A DNA stretch of 29,142 bases from Erwinia pyrifoliae DSM 12163 (GTDB taxonomy: Bacteria; Pseudomonadota; Gammaproteobacteria; Enterobacterales; Enterobacteriaceae), in the NCBI RefSeq assembly GCF_000026985.1, contig NC_017390.1:1974283-2003424 (forward strand), written 5' to 3'. Both the position numbers and the translations under genes were made by a program. Each line of letters begins with the position of its first letter. Position 1 is the first letter of the stretch. Below, piece by piece: positions 7,524-13,837 of this stretch. A model generated the notes under the pieces. That model searched no databases. It saw nothing but the letters and a program-made list of their open reading frames with translations, and was not told where the DNA came from.

Positions 7524-7622
7524 TTATTTTTTAAATCCCATCATGCGCAGCCAGGAATTTAAATCCTTACGGCTTTTAAAATCTGTTGACCGGTTTTCCA
7601 CCCTTGCAACATGAGCCGTCAA
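7524..7622 (-). CDS. Possible small ORF overlapping the 54-aa gene
   Basis: In a frame overlapping the end of the neighbouring 54-aa gene, the minus strand encodes TAHVARVENRSTDFKSRKDL and then NSWLRMMGFKK before a TAA. Possible starts are TTG at 7622 or GTG at 7601, and neither has a good ribosome site. The basic, Trp-containing end looks protein-like. It might be a separate overlapping gene or the original C-terminus of the upstream gene displaced by a frameshift. Confidence 0.3.
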   Translation of the reverse strand: MTAHVARVENRSTDFKSRKDLNSWLRMMGFKK

Positions 7623-7740
7623 AGAAGACGGTCACGCCCGGAGCGAATTGCTGAACCTTGCCTCGGTAGCCGTTCTGCACCAGATATTGCTTCCCTGTAA
7701 ATCTGTTTACATACATTGTTGCGTTGAGATAGTTTTGCAT
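7576..7740 (-). CDS. Small phage protein, 54 aa, first gene of the leftward operon
   Basis: The ATG at 7740 is preceded by GGAG and opens MQNYLNATMYVNRFTGKQYL. The frame ends CCKGGKPVNRF before TAA. It is the first frame downstream of the putative PL promoter and operators, the place where lambdoid phages carry small early or kil-type proteins. I do not recognise the family. The paired Cys residues could bind metal, but that is a guess. Confidence 0.45.
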   Translation of the reverse strand: MQNYLNATMYVNRFTGKQYLVQNGYRGKVQQFAPGVTVFFDGSCCKGGKPVNRF

Positions 7741-7822
7741 CGCCGCGTCTCCGGTGTTTTGCCCTTATCGCCAGGCTGGCGGAACGTTTGCTGTGAAATC
7801 ACTGTGTGGTTTCGATGTGACT

Positions 7823-7873
7823 AAATTAGCTAAGGCTAACGAATAGATCAAGTAAATGTTAGTCATGGCTAAC
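7823..7873 (-). promoter_or_regulatory. Putative leftward early promoter (PL) with two operators
   Basis: On the minus strand TTGATC (7846-7851) and TAATTT (7823-7828) are separated by exactly 17 bp and point into the leftward operon. Two 16-bp operator-like palindromes of the form RTTAG-N6-CTAAC cover or flank it: 7825-7840 (over the -10) and 7858-7873 (just upstream of the -35). The second is identical to the operator at the rightward promoter. Repressor bound here should block the leftward operon. Confidence 0.6.
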
Positions 7874-7889
7874 GATTGAGGCGTAATAA

Positions 7890-7912
7890 TTAGCTAACAC
7901 TTTGTTAGCTAA
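7890..7912. repeat. Inverted GCTAAC/GTTAGC pair after the repressor gene
   Basis: TTAGCTAAC (7890-7898) faces GTTAGCTAA (7904-7912) around five bases, immediately after the repressor stop codon. It shares the immunity half-site but with the arms in the opposite order from the 16-bp operators. It can form a hairpin ending the repressor mRNA or be another repressor contact. Confidence 0.4.
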
Positions 7913-7916
7913 AAGA

Positions 7917-8318
7917 TTATTTTTTACTTGCGCGTTGGCGAGCTTTGAGGAGTTCTTCTAGACGAATTTTATTATTTTCTACGCGTGCTCTAAGTTCGTT
8001 GAGCAGCTCATCTTGTTCTGAGTCAGTAATAGCGATAAACAGCCCGATCAACTCGCGCTGTTTATCGTCAAGTTCCAAGGGGGTGTCAGTAGGCTCCTGG
8101 GGAGATTGGTTTTGATCCCCAAAAAGTACCCACGTAGGAGTGCACTGGAGTATCTTAGTTAAGGCAAAAAGATTTTTCCCAGTAGGCTCACTATCATCCC
8201 TTTCCCACTGAGATACGGACACATGTGAGATCTTTAACGCCTTTGCTAAAGAGCGCTGCGTAAACTTCATTTCTTTCCGGCGGTTCCGGATGCGTTCGCC
8301 AATGGTTAAATTTTTCAT
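7917..8318 (-). CDS. DicA-like prophage repressor (Cro/C1-type HTH)
   Basis: 133 residues, close to E. coli DicA (135 aa) along the whole length: NLTIGERIRNRRKEMKFTQR, SLAKALKISHVSVSQWERDD, SEPTGKNLFAL, and the end EELLKARQR. The HTH spans about residues 20-57. Like DicA it has no LexA-type serine/lysine protease domain, so it should not self-cleave in the SOS response. It is transcribed divergently from the DicC-like gene across an 83-bp operator region and probably holds both early promoters shut. In Qin, DicA represses dicB and dicF. No dicB is recognisable here. Confidence 0.9.
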   Translation of the reverse strand: MKNLTIGERIRNRRKEMKFTQRSLAKALKISHVSVSQWERDDSEPTGKNLFALTKILQCTPTWVLFGDQNQSPQEPTDTPLELDDKQRELIGLFIAITDSEQDELLNELRARVENNKIRLEELLKARQRASKK

Positions 8319-8319
8319 A

Positions 8320-8387
8320 GTTAGCTAATGCTAATTCTTCTTTACTCTGTTTATGTTAACTTCTATATTGTTAGTCATGGCTAACAA
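8320..8387 (+). promoter_or_regulatory. Putative rightward early promoter (PR) with two operators
   Basis: TTTACT (8341-8346) and TATATT (8364-8369) are spaced 17 bp and point towards the DicC-like gene. Two 16-bp sites of the GTTAG-N6-CTAAY form flank them. The site at 8320-8335 lies just before the repressor start. The site at 8370-8385 covers the expected transcription start and is embedded in the 20-bp palindrome TTGTTAGTCATGGCTAACAA (8368-8387). The layout is a classic lambdoid genetic switch. Confidence 0.65.
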
Positions 8388-8401
8388 ATGGGGTTCGTAA
8401 A

Positions 8402-8605
8402 GTGTACAAAGAAGATGCGATCAAATTCTTTGGTAGTAAAAGCAAGCTGGCTGCGGCTGCGAATGTAACCAGGCCTTCAGTCACTCGTTGGGGAAGAATT
8501 ATTCCTAAACTGCGTGCTATGGAACTGGCTGCCATAACTAATGGTGCTTTGCAGTATGAGGCTGATTTGTATGCAGCACAGTATAACGGAGGAACTGAAT
8601 CATGA
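8402..8605 (+). CDS. DicC/Cro-like regulator
   Basis: 67 residues from a GTG start, resembling E. coli DicC. An N-terminal YKEDAIKFFGSKSKLAAAAN helix pair leads into a short HTH (VTRPSVTRWGR), followed by AMELAAITNGALQYEADLY. It is the first gene of the rightward early operon, divergent from the DicA-like repressor, which is where a Cro-type protein is expected. The ribosome site is weak. Its stop overlaps the next start by ATGA. Confidence 0.8.
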   Translation: MYKEDAIKFFGSKSKLAAAANVTRPSVTRWGRIIPKLRAMELAAITNGALQYEADLYAAQYNGGTES

Positions 8606-9069
8606 AAATCAGTCCTCCGATTGATGTTGTTGCTGCTGAATTGGAAGCTTGGGCATTGATGGCTGGTTGGAAAACTGTGGCTATCCGCGTTGCAGCTGCT
8701 TATCACTGCAATTGTCGCGGTAATTTGTTACCACAGGTTGATAGCGAAGCAGGGTTGAGAAATGCCGTACAGCGATTGCGGCGGATATTCCGTGGATATG
8801 ATGGGCCGCGTTACGCATCAGTTGCCGAAGATCTAAAACAGGCTGCGCTGGCTGCATTACCGCCAGAACGTCGAGCCAGGCTAGAGTCTCCTGGGGACCC
8901 GTCATTACTGGCAACTATCGCGGCGCAAGAAGGTATCGAGGCCGTTAATGCTGTCCATCTCGGTGCACCTACAGCAGTTATTATGCGAAAGGTCAGTGAA
9001 GCAATCGATGCGTTGATAGCAATGAGAAATTCCGTCATGGAATGGAATATTCCTACGGGGGCATCGTGA
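8602..9069 (+). CDS. YdaT-like early protein (DUF1019 type)
   Basis: 155 residues with GGAGG upstream and an ATGA overlap with the DicC-like gene. The pattern MKI...A.E.W..., AAYHCNCRGNLLP, NAVQRLRRIFRGY, LKQAALAALPPERR, EAVNAVHLGAP and a C-terminal helix resembles Rac YdaT. YdaT lies just after a Cro-like gene and blocks cell division or is toxic when overproduced. It might act as a CII-like regulator or as a toxin. The match is from memory. Confidence 0.5.
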   Translation: MKISPPIDVVAAELEAWALMAGWKTVAIRVAAAYHCNCRGNLLPQVDSEAGLRNAVQRLRRIFRGYDGPRYASVAEDLKQAALAALPPERRARLESPGDPSLLATIAAQEGIEAVNAVHLGAPTAVIMRKVSEAIDALIAMRNSVMEWNIPTGAS

Positions 9070-9974
9070 GTTTGTTATTCAATTTTCGACCATTAGTAGT
9101 AAGTCCTCAGCTTGCCGAGAGAATCGGTCTGAATGAAGCCATCGTACTTCAGCAGATTAATTACTGGCTCAATGACGTAGAGGCCAGATACGAACATGCA
9201 GGGCGCAGGTGGGTATATAACACATATGAGGAATGGCAAAAACAGTTTCCATTTTGGTCAATTCCAACTATCAAGCGGACGTTGGTCAGTCTGGAAAAAT
9301 TGGGTGTTGTCATAGCTGAAAAATTGCAAAAGTCCCAATGCAATCATACAAAATATTACACCGTAAATTATCAAAGTGAGTATCTAATCGATCGGATCAA
9401 ATTGACTCAATCGAGCAGTTCAGATTGCTCTGTTCCAGATGGGATCAAATTGACCCCATCGATAGAGCCAGATTGCGCCTTTCTTACAAAGAGTACTTAC
9501 ATAGATTACTCAAATACTACTACAGATATTAAAGATCTCCCGTCACCGAAAAAAACGGTGTCGGCGCGTTCAAAAAATCGCGTTTCTGAGCCGAAGGAAA
9601 CTGAATTACAAGCAGCATGCCGCGAAACCTGGCGGTCGTACTGCTCTGTTTATATTTCCCGTTATGGTACCCAGCCAATACGAAACCAGACGGTAAATTC
9701 ACAAATCAAGAGTTTCGTGCGTCGCGTCGGCATTGGCGAAGCCCCGCGCATTGCAGAGTTTTATGTCTCACTTAACGATGGTTTTTATGTTCGAAAATGT
9801 CATCCAGTTGGCAGTCTGTTGGCTGATGCAGAAGGGCTACATACGCAGTGGGCTACGGGCGTCGCGATGACCGGAACCCGTGCCCGGCAGATGGATGAAA
9901 GCCAGGCTAATGCAGATGCAGCAGGTGAGGCTATCGCTATGCTTCGGGCAAAACGTAGCGCTGAGAGGGGGTGA
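9066..9974 (+). CDS. Replication initiation protein, lambda O-like position
   Basis: About 302 residues. I prefer the GTG at 9066 to the ATG at 9042 because it shares GTGA with the upstream stop and has GGGGG nine bases before it. The N-terminus (LLFNFRPLVVSPQLAERIGL, NEAIVLQQINYWL, SIPTIKRTLVSLEKLGVV) is a winged-helix fold common in phage replication initiators. The middle carries repeated IKLT-type segments (393-470 bp into the gene). It sits where lambda has gene O and precedes a second replication gene. The phage origin is probably within this gene, but I cannot pick iterons with confidence. Confidence 0.75.
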   Translation: MSLLFNFRPLVVSPQLAERIGLNEAIVLQQINYWLNDVEARYEHAGRRWVYNTYEEWQKQFPFWSIPTIKRTLVSLEKLGVVIAEKLQKSQCNHTKYYTVNYQSEYLIDRIKLTQSSSSDCSVPDGIKLTPSIEPDCAFLTKSTYIDYSNTTTDIKDLPSPKKTVSARSKNRVSEPKETELQAACRETWRSYCSVYISRYGTQPIRNQTVNSQIKSFVRRVGIGEAPRIAEFYVSLNDGFYVRKCHPVGSLLADAEGLHTQWATGVAMTGTRARQMDESQANADAAGEAIAMLRAKRSAERG

Positions 9975-9975
9975 A

Positions 9976-10722
9976 ATGTTGACGGATCAGGAACAAGAAA
10001 ATCTTGTGTTGCAACTCTGCGCTACAGCCGAAGTGATGGGAGGAGCATTAAAACCCGGAGTAGCACTCCTGATGGCAGAAGACTTATCCGGTCATAATTT
10101 CCGAACGATTGTTCGGGCATTATCCAGGGTGCGTATGGAGTGCTATGGCATGCTCACCCTGAAACATATTCTGGATCGGATGGATGACGGGACCCAGCAT
10201 CCGGGGGCGATTGAAGCCTGGGCACGTTGCCTGGCTGCTGAAGACGAGGCCAACACCGTTGTGTGGACTACTGAGATGGAACAGGCATGGCATGTTGCAC
10301 TACCAGTCCTTGAAGGACGTGACCGTGTAGGGGCCAGAATGGCATTCATTCAGCACTACGAGCGTTTGACATCCAGAGCAGCAGTCGTTGGGGAAAAACC
10401 GGATTGGCGAATTTCACAGGGTTTTGATCCAGCACTTCGGCACCGGGAAATTCAGCGTGCGTTAGAAACGGGACTGCTTCCTACACCCCTGGCAGAAAAA
10501 TATCTGCCACCACCCGCATCAGGTAATAACATTTCCGGACAAAAGCGGATTGCAGCAAAAGTTCACGAAATGGCGCAGGCTCTGGCAGCAGACCGACGTA
10601 AGTGTGAAAAGGCGAGACGTAAACGGATCGAATATGAAAGATCCAGGCGACTAAGTTTATTCGACGATCAATACCAGCAGCTGCTGGATAAACAACAAAA
10701 ATTGGATAATAAGAGAAAATAA
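9976..10722 (+). CDS. Putative second replication protein (helicase-loader position)
   Basis: 248 residues, starting one base after the upstream stop and preceded by GAGAGGGGG. The N-terminal half (LCATAEVMGGALKPGVALLM, LSRVRMECYGMLTLKHILD) and the middle AWARCLAAEDEANTVVWTTE and RVGARMAFIQHYERL resemble proteins that follow O-type initiators in lambdoid phages. The C-terminus is a long basic coiled coil (KCEKARRKRIEYERSRRLS). A gene P/helicase-loader-like role is inferred from position. I see no Walker motif, so it is not DnaC-type. Confidence 0.55.
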   Translation: MLTDQEQENLVLQLCATAEVMGGALKPGVALLMAEDLSGHNFRTIVRALSRVRMECYGMLTLKHILDRMDDGTQHPGAIEAWARCLAAEDEANTVVWTTEMEQAWHVALPVLEGRDRVGARMAFIQHYERLTSRAAVVGEKPDWRISQGFDPALRHREIQRALETGLLPTPLAEKYLPPPASGNNISGQKRIAAKVHEMAQALAADRRKCEKARRKRIEYERSRRLSLFDDQYQQLLDKQQKLDNKRK

Positions 10723-10723
10723 A

Positions 10724-10966
10724 TTGAAAAATTCATTATCTGATCTGAATAACCATCTGTTCGCACAGATTGAACGCCTGAGTGATGAATCGCTAAAAGG
10801 GGACGAGTTGCAAGAAGAGATCCACCGGGCAAAAGCCGTCACTGGCGTCTCAACACAAATCATCAGCAATGCGCGTCTGGTACTCGATGCACAGGAATAT
10901 GGGCGCGGGCTTAAACCCACTGATACCCCTGAAGTGTTGAGGGTAGGGAAAAATAATGGCGCATAA
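10724..10966 (+). CDS. Conserved small phage protein of unknown function
   Basis: 80 residues from a TTG start right after the replication gene, with only a weak AGAG ribosome site. The sequence LSDLNNHLFAQIERLSDESL then EEIHRAKAVTGVSTQIISNA is typical of a small helical protein seen widely in lambdoid and Mu-like phages next to replication or regulatory genes. No function is established to my knowledge. Confidence 0.6.
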   Translation: MKNSLSDLNNHLFAQIERLSDESLKGDELQEEIHRAKAVTGVSTQIISNARLVLDAQEYGRGLKPTDTPEVLRVGKNNGA

Positions 10967-11069
10967 ATACAGTGAGACAGAGCTGTTGTGGGGGCAGTGG
11001 CACGCAACACTCGAACGGCAGGGTTTCAGGCATATACCAAGCATAAAGAGAAAAGCCCCGAGCTGTTAA
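10956..11069 (+). CDS. Small phage ORF, 37 aa
   Basis: The ATG at 10956 overlaps the end of the preceding gene and opens [20 protein letters not shown], ending KRKAPSC. TAGGGA precedes the start by about 6 bases. The overlap and ribosome site make translation plausible. It could be the surviving N-terminus of a longer gene lost when the hok cassette arrived. Confidence 0.4.
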   Translation: MAHKYSETELLWGQWHATLERQGFRHIPSIKRKAPSC

Positions 11070-11088
11070 ATCAACCCGAGGCCCTCGT

Positions 11089-11289
11089 ATGCTCTACACA
11101 TGCAAGGTTAGCCTCTTACAGACCGAAAGGTCAAGGAGAAGCAGCCATGAAGCCGCAAAGTTCTGTTACCTGGTGCCTTGTTATCGTCTGTCTGACGATA
11201 CTGGCATTCACACTGTTGACCCGCCATTCGCTTTACGAACTGCGAATACGGGATGGTATCAGGGAGGTTGCGGCAGTTATGGCTTGTGA
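11089..11289 (+). CDS. Mok-like leader reading frame overlapping hok
   Basis: ATGCTCTACACATGCAAGG opens MLYTCKVSL..., very like the start of E. coli MokC (MLNTCRV...). In hok/sok loci translation of mok is required for hok expression and is blocked by the antisense Sok RNA. Here the leader frame enters hok in a different reading frame, whereas MokC is in frame with HokC. Small indels between leader and hok explain this. Translational coupling is still possible because the frame runs past the hok start. Confidence 0.45.
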   Translation: MLYTCKVSLLQTERSRRSSHEAAKFCYLVPCYRLSDDTGIHTVDPPFALRTANTGWYQGGCGSYGL

Positions 11290-11302
11290 GCCCAACCAGT
11301 AA
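11147..11302 (+). CDS. Hok/Gef family membrane toxin
   Basis: 51 residues with AAGGAG upstream. The sequence has one hydrophobic membrane segment ([19 protein letters not shown]) then [20 protein letters not shown] and ACEPNQ. It matches Hok/Gef proteins (E. coli HokD/RelF: ..RKDLCEVRIRTGQTEVAVF..). The conserved Cys before E-x-R is Tyr here (LYELRI). These peptides depolarise the inner membrane and are controlled by an antisense RNA. HokD lies in the Qin prophage, which also carries dicA/dicC, so the two loci share ancestry or gene exchange. Confidence 0.85.
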   Translation: MKPQSSVTWCLVIVCLTILAFTLLTRHSLYELRIRDGIREVAAVMACEPNQ

Positions 11303-11310
11303 GGGCAACC

Positions 11311-11330
11311 GGCGGGGAGTCATCCCCGCC
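11311..11330 (+). terminator. Hairpin at the end of the hok transcript
   Basis: GGCGGGGA (11311-11318) pairs with TCCCCGCC (11323-11330) around a 4-base loop, nine bases after the hok stop. There is no T-run. In hok mRNAs a 3' structure pairs back to the 5' end to keep the message inert, so this may be that element rather than a terminator. Confidence 0.4.
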
Positions 11331-11560
11331 ACCGCCGTGTTGAGTTGAGGCGTTCCCAGGCACCCATTTCCGCCTCTTTATTTAAGTTTCCTCTGGCGAC
11401 CGATAAAAAAAGTGCTCACCTTTTCTAAAGGCAGGGCAAATAAACATTAAGTTAATTTAATAATAACCATTAAAAATCCTTAGTCAGCATGGCGATTTTC
11501 TGCGTATTTAAGTACAGTCTGCGGGCATTTCCTGCACTAAGCTAAAATAGCCAAACATGT

Positions 11561-11589
11561 TTGATGTTAATGACTGCTAAGGATATGTA
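11561..11589 (+). promoter_or_regulatory. Candidate promoter for the middle operon
   Basis: TTGATG (11561-11566) and TATGTA (11584-11589, continuing AT) are separated by 17 bp and point to the 65-aa gene. It could drive the genes through to the antiterminator independently of PR. Prediction only. Confidence 0.4.
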
Positions 11590-11649
11590 ATTTACTTTTA
11601 AACGCGCGAAGGAAAGTGACGGATCTTCTGAATATGCTGGAGCAAAAGG

Positions 11650-11847
11650 ATGATAATACCGGACCACCTCATTCGCGATTTGAACAAAAGTACGCGGCCT
11701 GTCGTGCTATACCGAAATGAACAGGGTGAATTCGTTTACGGTTTTGTATTGCGAGCGGACGAATTTATAACCAGTCTGCAGCAGATGGACGAAGCGCGTA
11801 AAAAGGCTGGATTACCCTCTGTTGATGATGTCAGTAATCCACTATAA
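11650..11847 (+). CDS. Small protein of unknown function, 65 aa
   Basis: Starts MIIPDHLIRDLNKSTRPVVL with GGAG 8-11 bases before the ATG. It is predicted to have a short β region (RNEQGEFVYGFVLRADEF) and a helical end (LQQMDEARKKAGLPS). I do not recognise it. It lies alone between the hok region and the DUF1367 gene. Confidence 0.5.
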   Translation: MIIPDHLIRDLNKSTRPVVLYRNEQGEFVYGFVLRADEFITSLQQMDEARKKAGLPSVDDVSNPL

Positions 11848-11904
11848 TCTCTGAACAGGTCTGAACAACCTGCTGTGAAATCACTGTGCCACCGGAGTAT
11901 TCAG

Positions 11905-12504
11905 ATGGCACAGATACAACTGCAAAAGATTGGCCCGGCAATTCTGACCCCGGCAACGCCCGAGGCCAGCGATTTCCTGCAACGTATTAAACTCGGTGAG
12001 TGGATACACGCAGACTTTAAGCGTGTCCGCAATTATCCGTTTCACAAACGCTTTTTTAAACTCCTTCAGCTCGGCTTTGAGTACTGGAACCCCACCGGCG
12101 GTGCAATTCTTCCCGAAGAACGCAAACTGGTCAATGGGTTCGTCGATTTCCTGTGCCGGCAGGTCGGGCAACAGCATAGCGTGGCGCTTTCCGGTGCGGC
12201 CGAACAGTATCTTTCCGATGCAGCTTATACCCGGACAGGGGATATTGCCCTGCTCAAATCCTTCGACGCCTACCGTGAATGGGCAACTATTCAGGCCGGG
12301 TATTATACCGAACACATCTACCCGGATGGCAGCCGCAACCGTCGGTTAAAGTCTATTTCCTTCGCCAATATGGACGAAATCGAATTCCACCAACTCTACA
12401 AATCAGTGTTGAATGTTTTATGGACGTTTATCCTATTCCGATCTTTTAAATCCCCGGAGGAGGTAGAGAACGTTACTGCCCAGCTTTTGGAGTACGCCGC
12501 GTGA
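11905..12504 (+). CDS. DUF1367 family phage protein
   Basis: 199 residues from the ATG at 11905, which has GGAG ten bases upstream. An ATG ten codons earlier adds residues that do not fit the family. The sequence MAQIQLQKIGPAILTPATPE, LGEWIHADFKRVRNYPFHKR, WNPTGGAILPEE and ISFANMDEIEFHQLYKSVLN is characteristic of DUF1367 (PF07105), a conserved lambdoid protein in the nin-like region before the antiterminator. The function is unknown. Its stop overlaps the following GTG start. Confidence 0.85.
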   Translation: MAQIQLQKIGPAILTPATPEASDFLQRIKLGEWIHADFKRVRNYPFHKRFFKLLQLGFEYWNPTGGAILPEERKLVNGFVDFLCRQVGQQHSVALSGAAEQYLSDAAYTRTGDIALLKSFDAYREWATIQAGYYTEHIYPDGSRNRRLKSISFANMDEIEFHQLYKSVLNVLWTFILFRSFKSPEEVENVTAQLLEYAA

Positions 12505-12980
12505 ACATCAATCCATATTGCAAGGCACTTGAAGAACTGCGCAACCGCCTGCCTCACAAATTGAAAGAAGTCGGCGATCGGTGGCGTACACCAGATGCGA
12601 TTTGGTGGGGAATAAACGCCAAATTTGGCCCGTTCTCACTTGACCTGTTTGCTGACGATCACAACGCCAAATGTGAGAGCTATTACACCGCTGAAGATCT
12701 GCGAAAAAAAGCGCGTGGCCGGGAATGCCAGGTAAGGATCCCGGGTTATTGCAACGGCAACCCGGAGACATGCGTACTGGCGCATTATCGGATGGCCGGA
12801 ACCTGTGGAACTGGTTACAAGCCCGACGATCAGCAAGCGGCTATTGCCTGTAACGGCTGTCACGATGCGATTGATGGCCGAACCAAAACTACTGACTACA
12901 CGCATGACGAACTAAGGCTTATGCACGCCGAGGGTGTTTTACGTACGCAAGCAATCTGGCGCCGCGAGGGCTTTATCTGA
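12501..12980 (+). CDS. Chimera: N-terminal Dam-like fragment fused in frame to a DUF1364 protein
   Basis: 159 residues from a GTG that shares GTGA with the upstream stop. Residues about 28-66 (RWRTPDAIWWGINAKFGPFS, ...YYTAED) match the start of phage-type adenine methylases. The catalytic DPPY part is missing. Residues about 67-159 (LRKKARGRECQVRIPGYCNG, NPETCVLAHYRMAGTCGTGY, ACNGCHDAIDGR) form a complete-looking DUF1364 domain, a Cys/His-rich HNH-like nin-region protein that normally begins near this LRK. The join is in frame at TAED/LRKK. An internal deletion between two neighbouring genes is the simplest origin. Methylation activity is not expected. Confidence 0.75.
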   Translation: MNINPYCKALEELRNRLPHKLKEVGDRWRTPDAIWWGINAKFGPFSLDLFADDHNAKCESYYTAEDLRKKARGRECQVRIPGYCNGNPETCVLAHYRMAGTCGTGYKPDDQQAAIACNGCHDAIDGRTKTTDYTHDELRLMHAEGVLRTQAIWRREGFI

Positions 12981-13666
12981 TGAACGAAAATCTGCTTAAT
13001 TATGCTCGTCTGGAACTCACGCAGGCGCTGCGGGACACCTCCGGGTCAACAAAAGGGCAGTTGCAGGCGTTTGCTGAATATCCACCAGCCGATAAAGAAC
13101 GCAATCCCCGAAAGCCATTACATGTTATTGATTTGGAGGACGGCCAGGGAGGTATCAGGAAGGTCAAAGCAGAAAATACCGCTTTATATGTCCTGGAAAC
13201 ACGAAGCCGCCGCAGCCCGCTGCCGCCGATAAACGATGAAGAGTTTGCCGCAGCACCCTGGCGTCGGGCCGTTAATACACTGCCTGAGCATGAACAGGCG
13301 TGGCTACGCTATTGTTACGGCTTCGATCTGACCTTCCGCTACCAGACGCTGATATGTGAGGCCATCTGGAAAGGGCATCAGAAGCACTTGCCGGCAGGCT
13401 TGCTGAAGAAGACCAAAAAGCGGCTAATCTCGCTGGTGTGGCTGGCGGTGCAGGAGGTGGCTACCGGGTGTATGAACGACACATACAAGGCGTATGCGGG
13501 AGCACTGCTGGCTTCTCAACTCGGAGTTTCTCGCTCTACGTGGTGCGAAATTTATGGACAGCACTGGCAGCGCTTAAAGCAGTCGGTAGTCGAACTGGAT
13601 CAAAACGCTCTGGGAAAGGTCATTAACCGGATGTCAGATCGTGCTTTTAAGGAAGTTACTGCATGA
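12980..13666 (+). CDS. Putative late antitermination protein Q (phage 82-like type)
   Basis: 228 residues, overlapping the upstream stop by one base. The segments PWRRAVNTLPEHEQAWLRYC, YGFDLTF, LKKTKKRLISLVWLAVQEVA and LGVSRSTWCEIYGQHWQRLK match, from memory, the phage 82/21 type of Q antiterminator. Position supports this strongly: it is the last early gene, directly before a promoter-like sequence, tandem terminators and the lysis cassette. Q would load onto RNA polymerase at that promoter and carry it through the terminators into lysis and tail genes. Confidence 0.7.
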   Translation: MNENLLNYARLELTQALRDTSGSTKGQLQAFAEYPPADKERNPRKPLHVIDLEDGQGGIRKVKAENTALYVLETRSRRSPLPPINDEEFAAAPWRRAVNTLPEHEQAWLRYCYGFDLTFRYQTLICEAIWKGHQKHLPAGLLKKTKKRLISLVWLAVQEVATGCMNDTYKAYAGALLASQLGVSRSTWCEIYGQHWQRLKQSVVELDQNALGKVINRMSDRAFKEVTA

Positions 13667-13669
13667 GTA

Positions 13670-13698
13670 TTGCAAAACCGAACAAAATAAGCCATATT
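13670..13698 (+). promoter_or_regulatory. Candidate late promoter (PR')
   Basis: TTGCAA (13670-13675) and CATATT (13693-13698) are separated by 17 bp directly after the Q-like gene, and tandem terminators lie just downstream. This mirrors lambda PR'. The assignment rests on layout and hexamer similarity only. Confidence 0.55.
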
Positions 13699-13733
13699 TA
13701 GCGCAATTCATATATGCTGCCCAAATTACATAG

Positions 13734-13756
13734 ACCCGCCATATGCGCGGGTTTTT
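13734..13756 (+). terminator. Intrinsic terminator 1 before the lysis cassette (tR'-like)
   Basis: ACCCGC (13734-13739) pairs with GCGGGT (13747-13752) and is followed by a T-run. It lies about 30 bp after the expected late transcription start, where lambda has tR', so late expression should depend on Q. Confidence 0.75.
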
Positions 13757-13765
13757 CCATTTCTG

Positions 13766-13791
13766 AGCCTCGACTTTCGTCGGGGCTTTTT
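13766..13791 (+). terminator. Intrinsic terminator 2 before the lysis cassette
   Basis: AGCCTCGAC (13766-13774) pairs with GTCGGGGCT (13779-13787) with one G-T pair and a TTTC loop, followed by TTTT. Two terminators in tandem would make leaky late expression very low without antitermination. Confidence 0.75.
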
Positions 13792-13802
13792 CGTATCTGT
13801 CA

Positions 13803-13831
13803 CCCGACGTTCGGGCAAGCCCCGGCAGGGG
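13803..13831 (+). promoter_or_regulatory. Hairpins over the holin ribosome site (sdi-like)
   Basis: CCCGA/TCGGG (13803-13815) and CCCC-GGCA-GGGG (13820-13831) can form small stems. The second ties up part of the GGGGGAGGA Shine-Dalgarno sequence (13828-13836). Lambda S has a similar structure (sdi) that sets the ratio of the two holin starts. Confidence 0.45.
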
Positions 13832-13837
13832 GAGGAC

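Larger units (their letters stand above)
11303..11649. other. 347-bp non-coding region between hok and the 65-aa gene
   Basis: No credible gene is present. It holds the GC hairpin at 11311-11330, a second weak inverted repeat (GAGGCG 11347-11352 with CGCCTC 11371-11376, followed by TTTATTT), an AT-rich stretch, and a promoter-like pair at 11561-11589. It looks like the boundary where the hok cassette was inserted into the early operon. Confidence 0.5.

Noticed and set aside
8371..8706. Minus-strand 111-codon frame through the DicC-like gene
   Set aside because: It would begin inside the YdaT-like gene and run through DicC and the operator. Both plus-strand genes match known families.
9042..9065. 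ATG at 9042 as start of the replication initiator
   Set aside because: The GTG at 9066 has GGGGG at the right distance and a GTGA overlap with the preceding stop, and the conserved sequence begins right after it.
10988..11146. Upstream in-frame extension of Hok to 104 aa
   Set aside because: Hok proteins are about 50 aa and the ATG at 11147 has AAGGAG. The extension reads through the leader region.
13438..13626. Plus-strand 62-codon frame inside the Q-like gene
   Set aside because: Shadow frame with no ribosome site and odd composition.
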